From: RUG11551 sp045546875 | GTDB lineage: Bacteria; Planctomycetota; Planctomycetia; Pirellulales; Thermoguttaceae | Length of the DNA: 6,364 nt | Direction: 5' to 3' | Assembly (NCBI GenBank): GCA_045546875.1 | Contig: JAZQDP010000493.1 | Coordinates: 1 to 6,364 of the forward strand | Made by a program: the position numbers and the translations under genes | Shown here: positions 6,032-6,364 of the stretch, piece after piece | How the letters are laid out: each line of letters opens with the position of its first letter | How positions within the stretch are numbered: the first letter of the stretch is position 1 | Notes under the pieces: model-generated | The model's database searches: none | What the model saw: only the letters and a program-made list of their open reading frames with translations | What the model was told of the DNA's origin: nothing

Positions 6032-6040
6032 ATTGTACCA
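6032..6040 (-). promoter_or_regulatory. Alternative extended -10 element (TGGTACAAT)
   Basis: On the minus strand TGGTACAAT fits an extended -10 (TGnTATAAT with one mismatch). It lies about 75 bases before the ATG and would give a leader of roughly 70 bases. The -35 position reads TATGCA, a weak match. It competes with the TATAAT at 5971-5976, and sequence alone does not decide between them. Confidence 0.25.
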
Positions 6041-6238
6041 CAATTTTTAAAAAATGCATAAAATGGAATTGAAGATTTTAGAAAATTCTTAAAAAAATTA
6101 AAAAATTGAGCAAAACAATCCTTTTTTGGCGTCTGACAAACCGAAACCGATTTGACACAGAAAAAACATTGGAAATTACAAAACCTGAAGATTGTTAATT
6201 ATATTAGAGAATATTCTTTAGAGCGTTTTTTCCTCTCA

Positions 6239-6259
6239 GCGGCAAGCCGCAGCGTTTTT
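6239..6259 (+). terminator. Weak hairpin plus T run, possible terminator or dispersed repeat
   Basis: GCGG (6239-6242) pairs with CCGC (6247-6250) around CAAG. AGCG follows, then five T (6255-6259). The stem is short and no plus-strand gene lies upstream in the window, so a terminator role is doubtful. Its core resembles the hairpin at 327-343 and it is more likely a copy of the same small repeat. Confidence 0.3.
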
Positions 6260-6335
6260 GGTAAGGAGAATACTCGTAAAAATATTATACGGTGCAGAAA
6301 ACGTTGCGAATTGCGAAAGATTGGAATGCGGTAAT

Positions 6336-6364
6336 GTAGTGGGTGTTAGCGAACGGAATTACGC
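6336..6364. repeat. Probable dispersed palindromic repeat cut by the window edge
   Basis: The end reads GTAGTGGGTGTTAGCG, then AACGGAATTACGC. It resembles the widespread intergenic repeat type GTAGGGTGTGTTAGCG...GTAACGCACC known from cyanobacteria and other bacteria. The arms pair imperfectly (GTGTTA with TTACGC, including one G-T pair and one mismatch). The right arm is incomplete here. The identification rests on memory of the motif. Confidence 0.4.

Larger units (their letters stand above)
5957..6364. other. Gene-free AT-rich right flank, upstream of the esterase
   Basis: Bases 5957-6230 are clearly richer in A and T than the gene, with several A and T runs, as expected for a promoter region. 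No convincing gene is present. An open frame at 6152-6334 starts with TTG, has no ribosome binding site and gives a Lys/Arg-rich peptide without a recognisable domain. The stretch includes possible -10 elements, a 10-base palindrome AGAATATTCT (6208-6217), a GC-rich hairpin and an edge repeat. Confidence 0.6.

Noticed and set aside
5987..6153. ACCGAAA strings in the right flank (5991-6000, 6138-6153) resembling the reverse complement of the tail of the left-flank repeats
   Set aside because: The match is only about ten bases of low complexity with an insertion, too short to call a shared repeat.
6152..6157. Perfect TTGACA on the plus strand as a -35 box
   Set aside because: At 16-18 base spacing there is no acceptable -10 (ATTACA or TTACAA), and no plus-strand gene follows in the window.
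6284..6289. TATAAT on the minus strand at 6289-6284
   Set aside because: No -35 match at normal spacing; it lies about 330 bases from the gene in AT-rich DNA.
6152..6334. Plus-strand open frame of 60 residues
   Set aside because: It has a TTG start within a TTGACA-like string, no ribosome binding site and a Lys/Arg-rich composition, and it crosses the hairpin at 6239-6250.

Overview
The window holds one very large gene on the minus strand (395-5956, 1853 residues), flanked by two gene-free stretches: a repeat-packed one on the left (1-394) and an AT-rich one on the right (5957-6364). No RNA gene, transposase or CRISPR array was seen. Other long open frames are antisense or out-of-frame shadows of the large gene.

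The protein is a secreted, modular, esterase-like surface protein. In order it has: a Sec signal peptide; five copies of a roughly 210-245 residue beta-rich module, arranged as one divergent copy followed by a duplicated pair (1-A-B-A'-B'); an Ig-like spacer; a SASA / carbohydrate esterase family 6-type SGNH hydrolase domain (GQSNS, GYGGTS, WHQGESD and IHLS blocks); an autotransporter-associated beta-strand repeat stalk; and a C-terminal PEP-CTERM sorting signal (VPEP, hydrophobic segment, RKR). The likely reading is an enzyme removing acetyl groups from a polysaccharide or glycan. The repeats would act as binding or spacing modules, and the tail would be processed by an exosortase encoded elsewhere.

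The PEP-CTERM tail, autotransporter-type beta repeats, SASA domain, lack of a Shine-Dalgarno sequence and middling GC suggest a Gram-negative-type member of the Planctomycetes-Verrucomicrobia-Lentisphaerae group, perhaps a polysaccharide degrader. This is inferred from style, not from a marker gene.

The left flank, downstream of the gene, is a mosaic of small repeats. It has three copies of a hairpin followed by GATCCAG, one with a compensated stem; 9-base tandem units; a heptamer array that runs into the end of the gene and supplies its stop codon; and two further strong hairpins. The right flank has a perfect TATAAT only 14 bases before the chosen start codon, a GC-rich hairpin resembling one on the left, and what looks like another dispersed palindromic repeat cut by the window edge.
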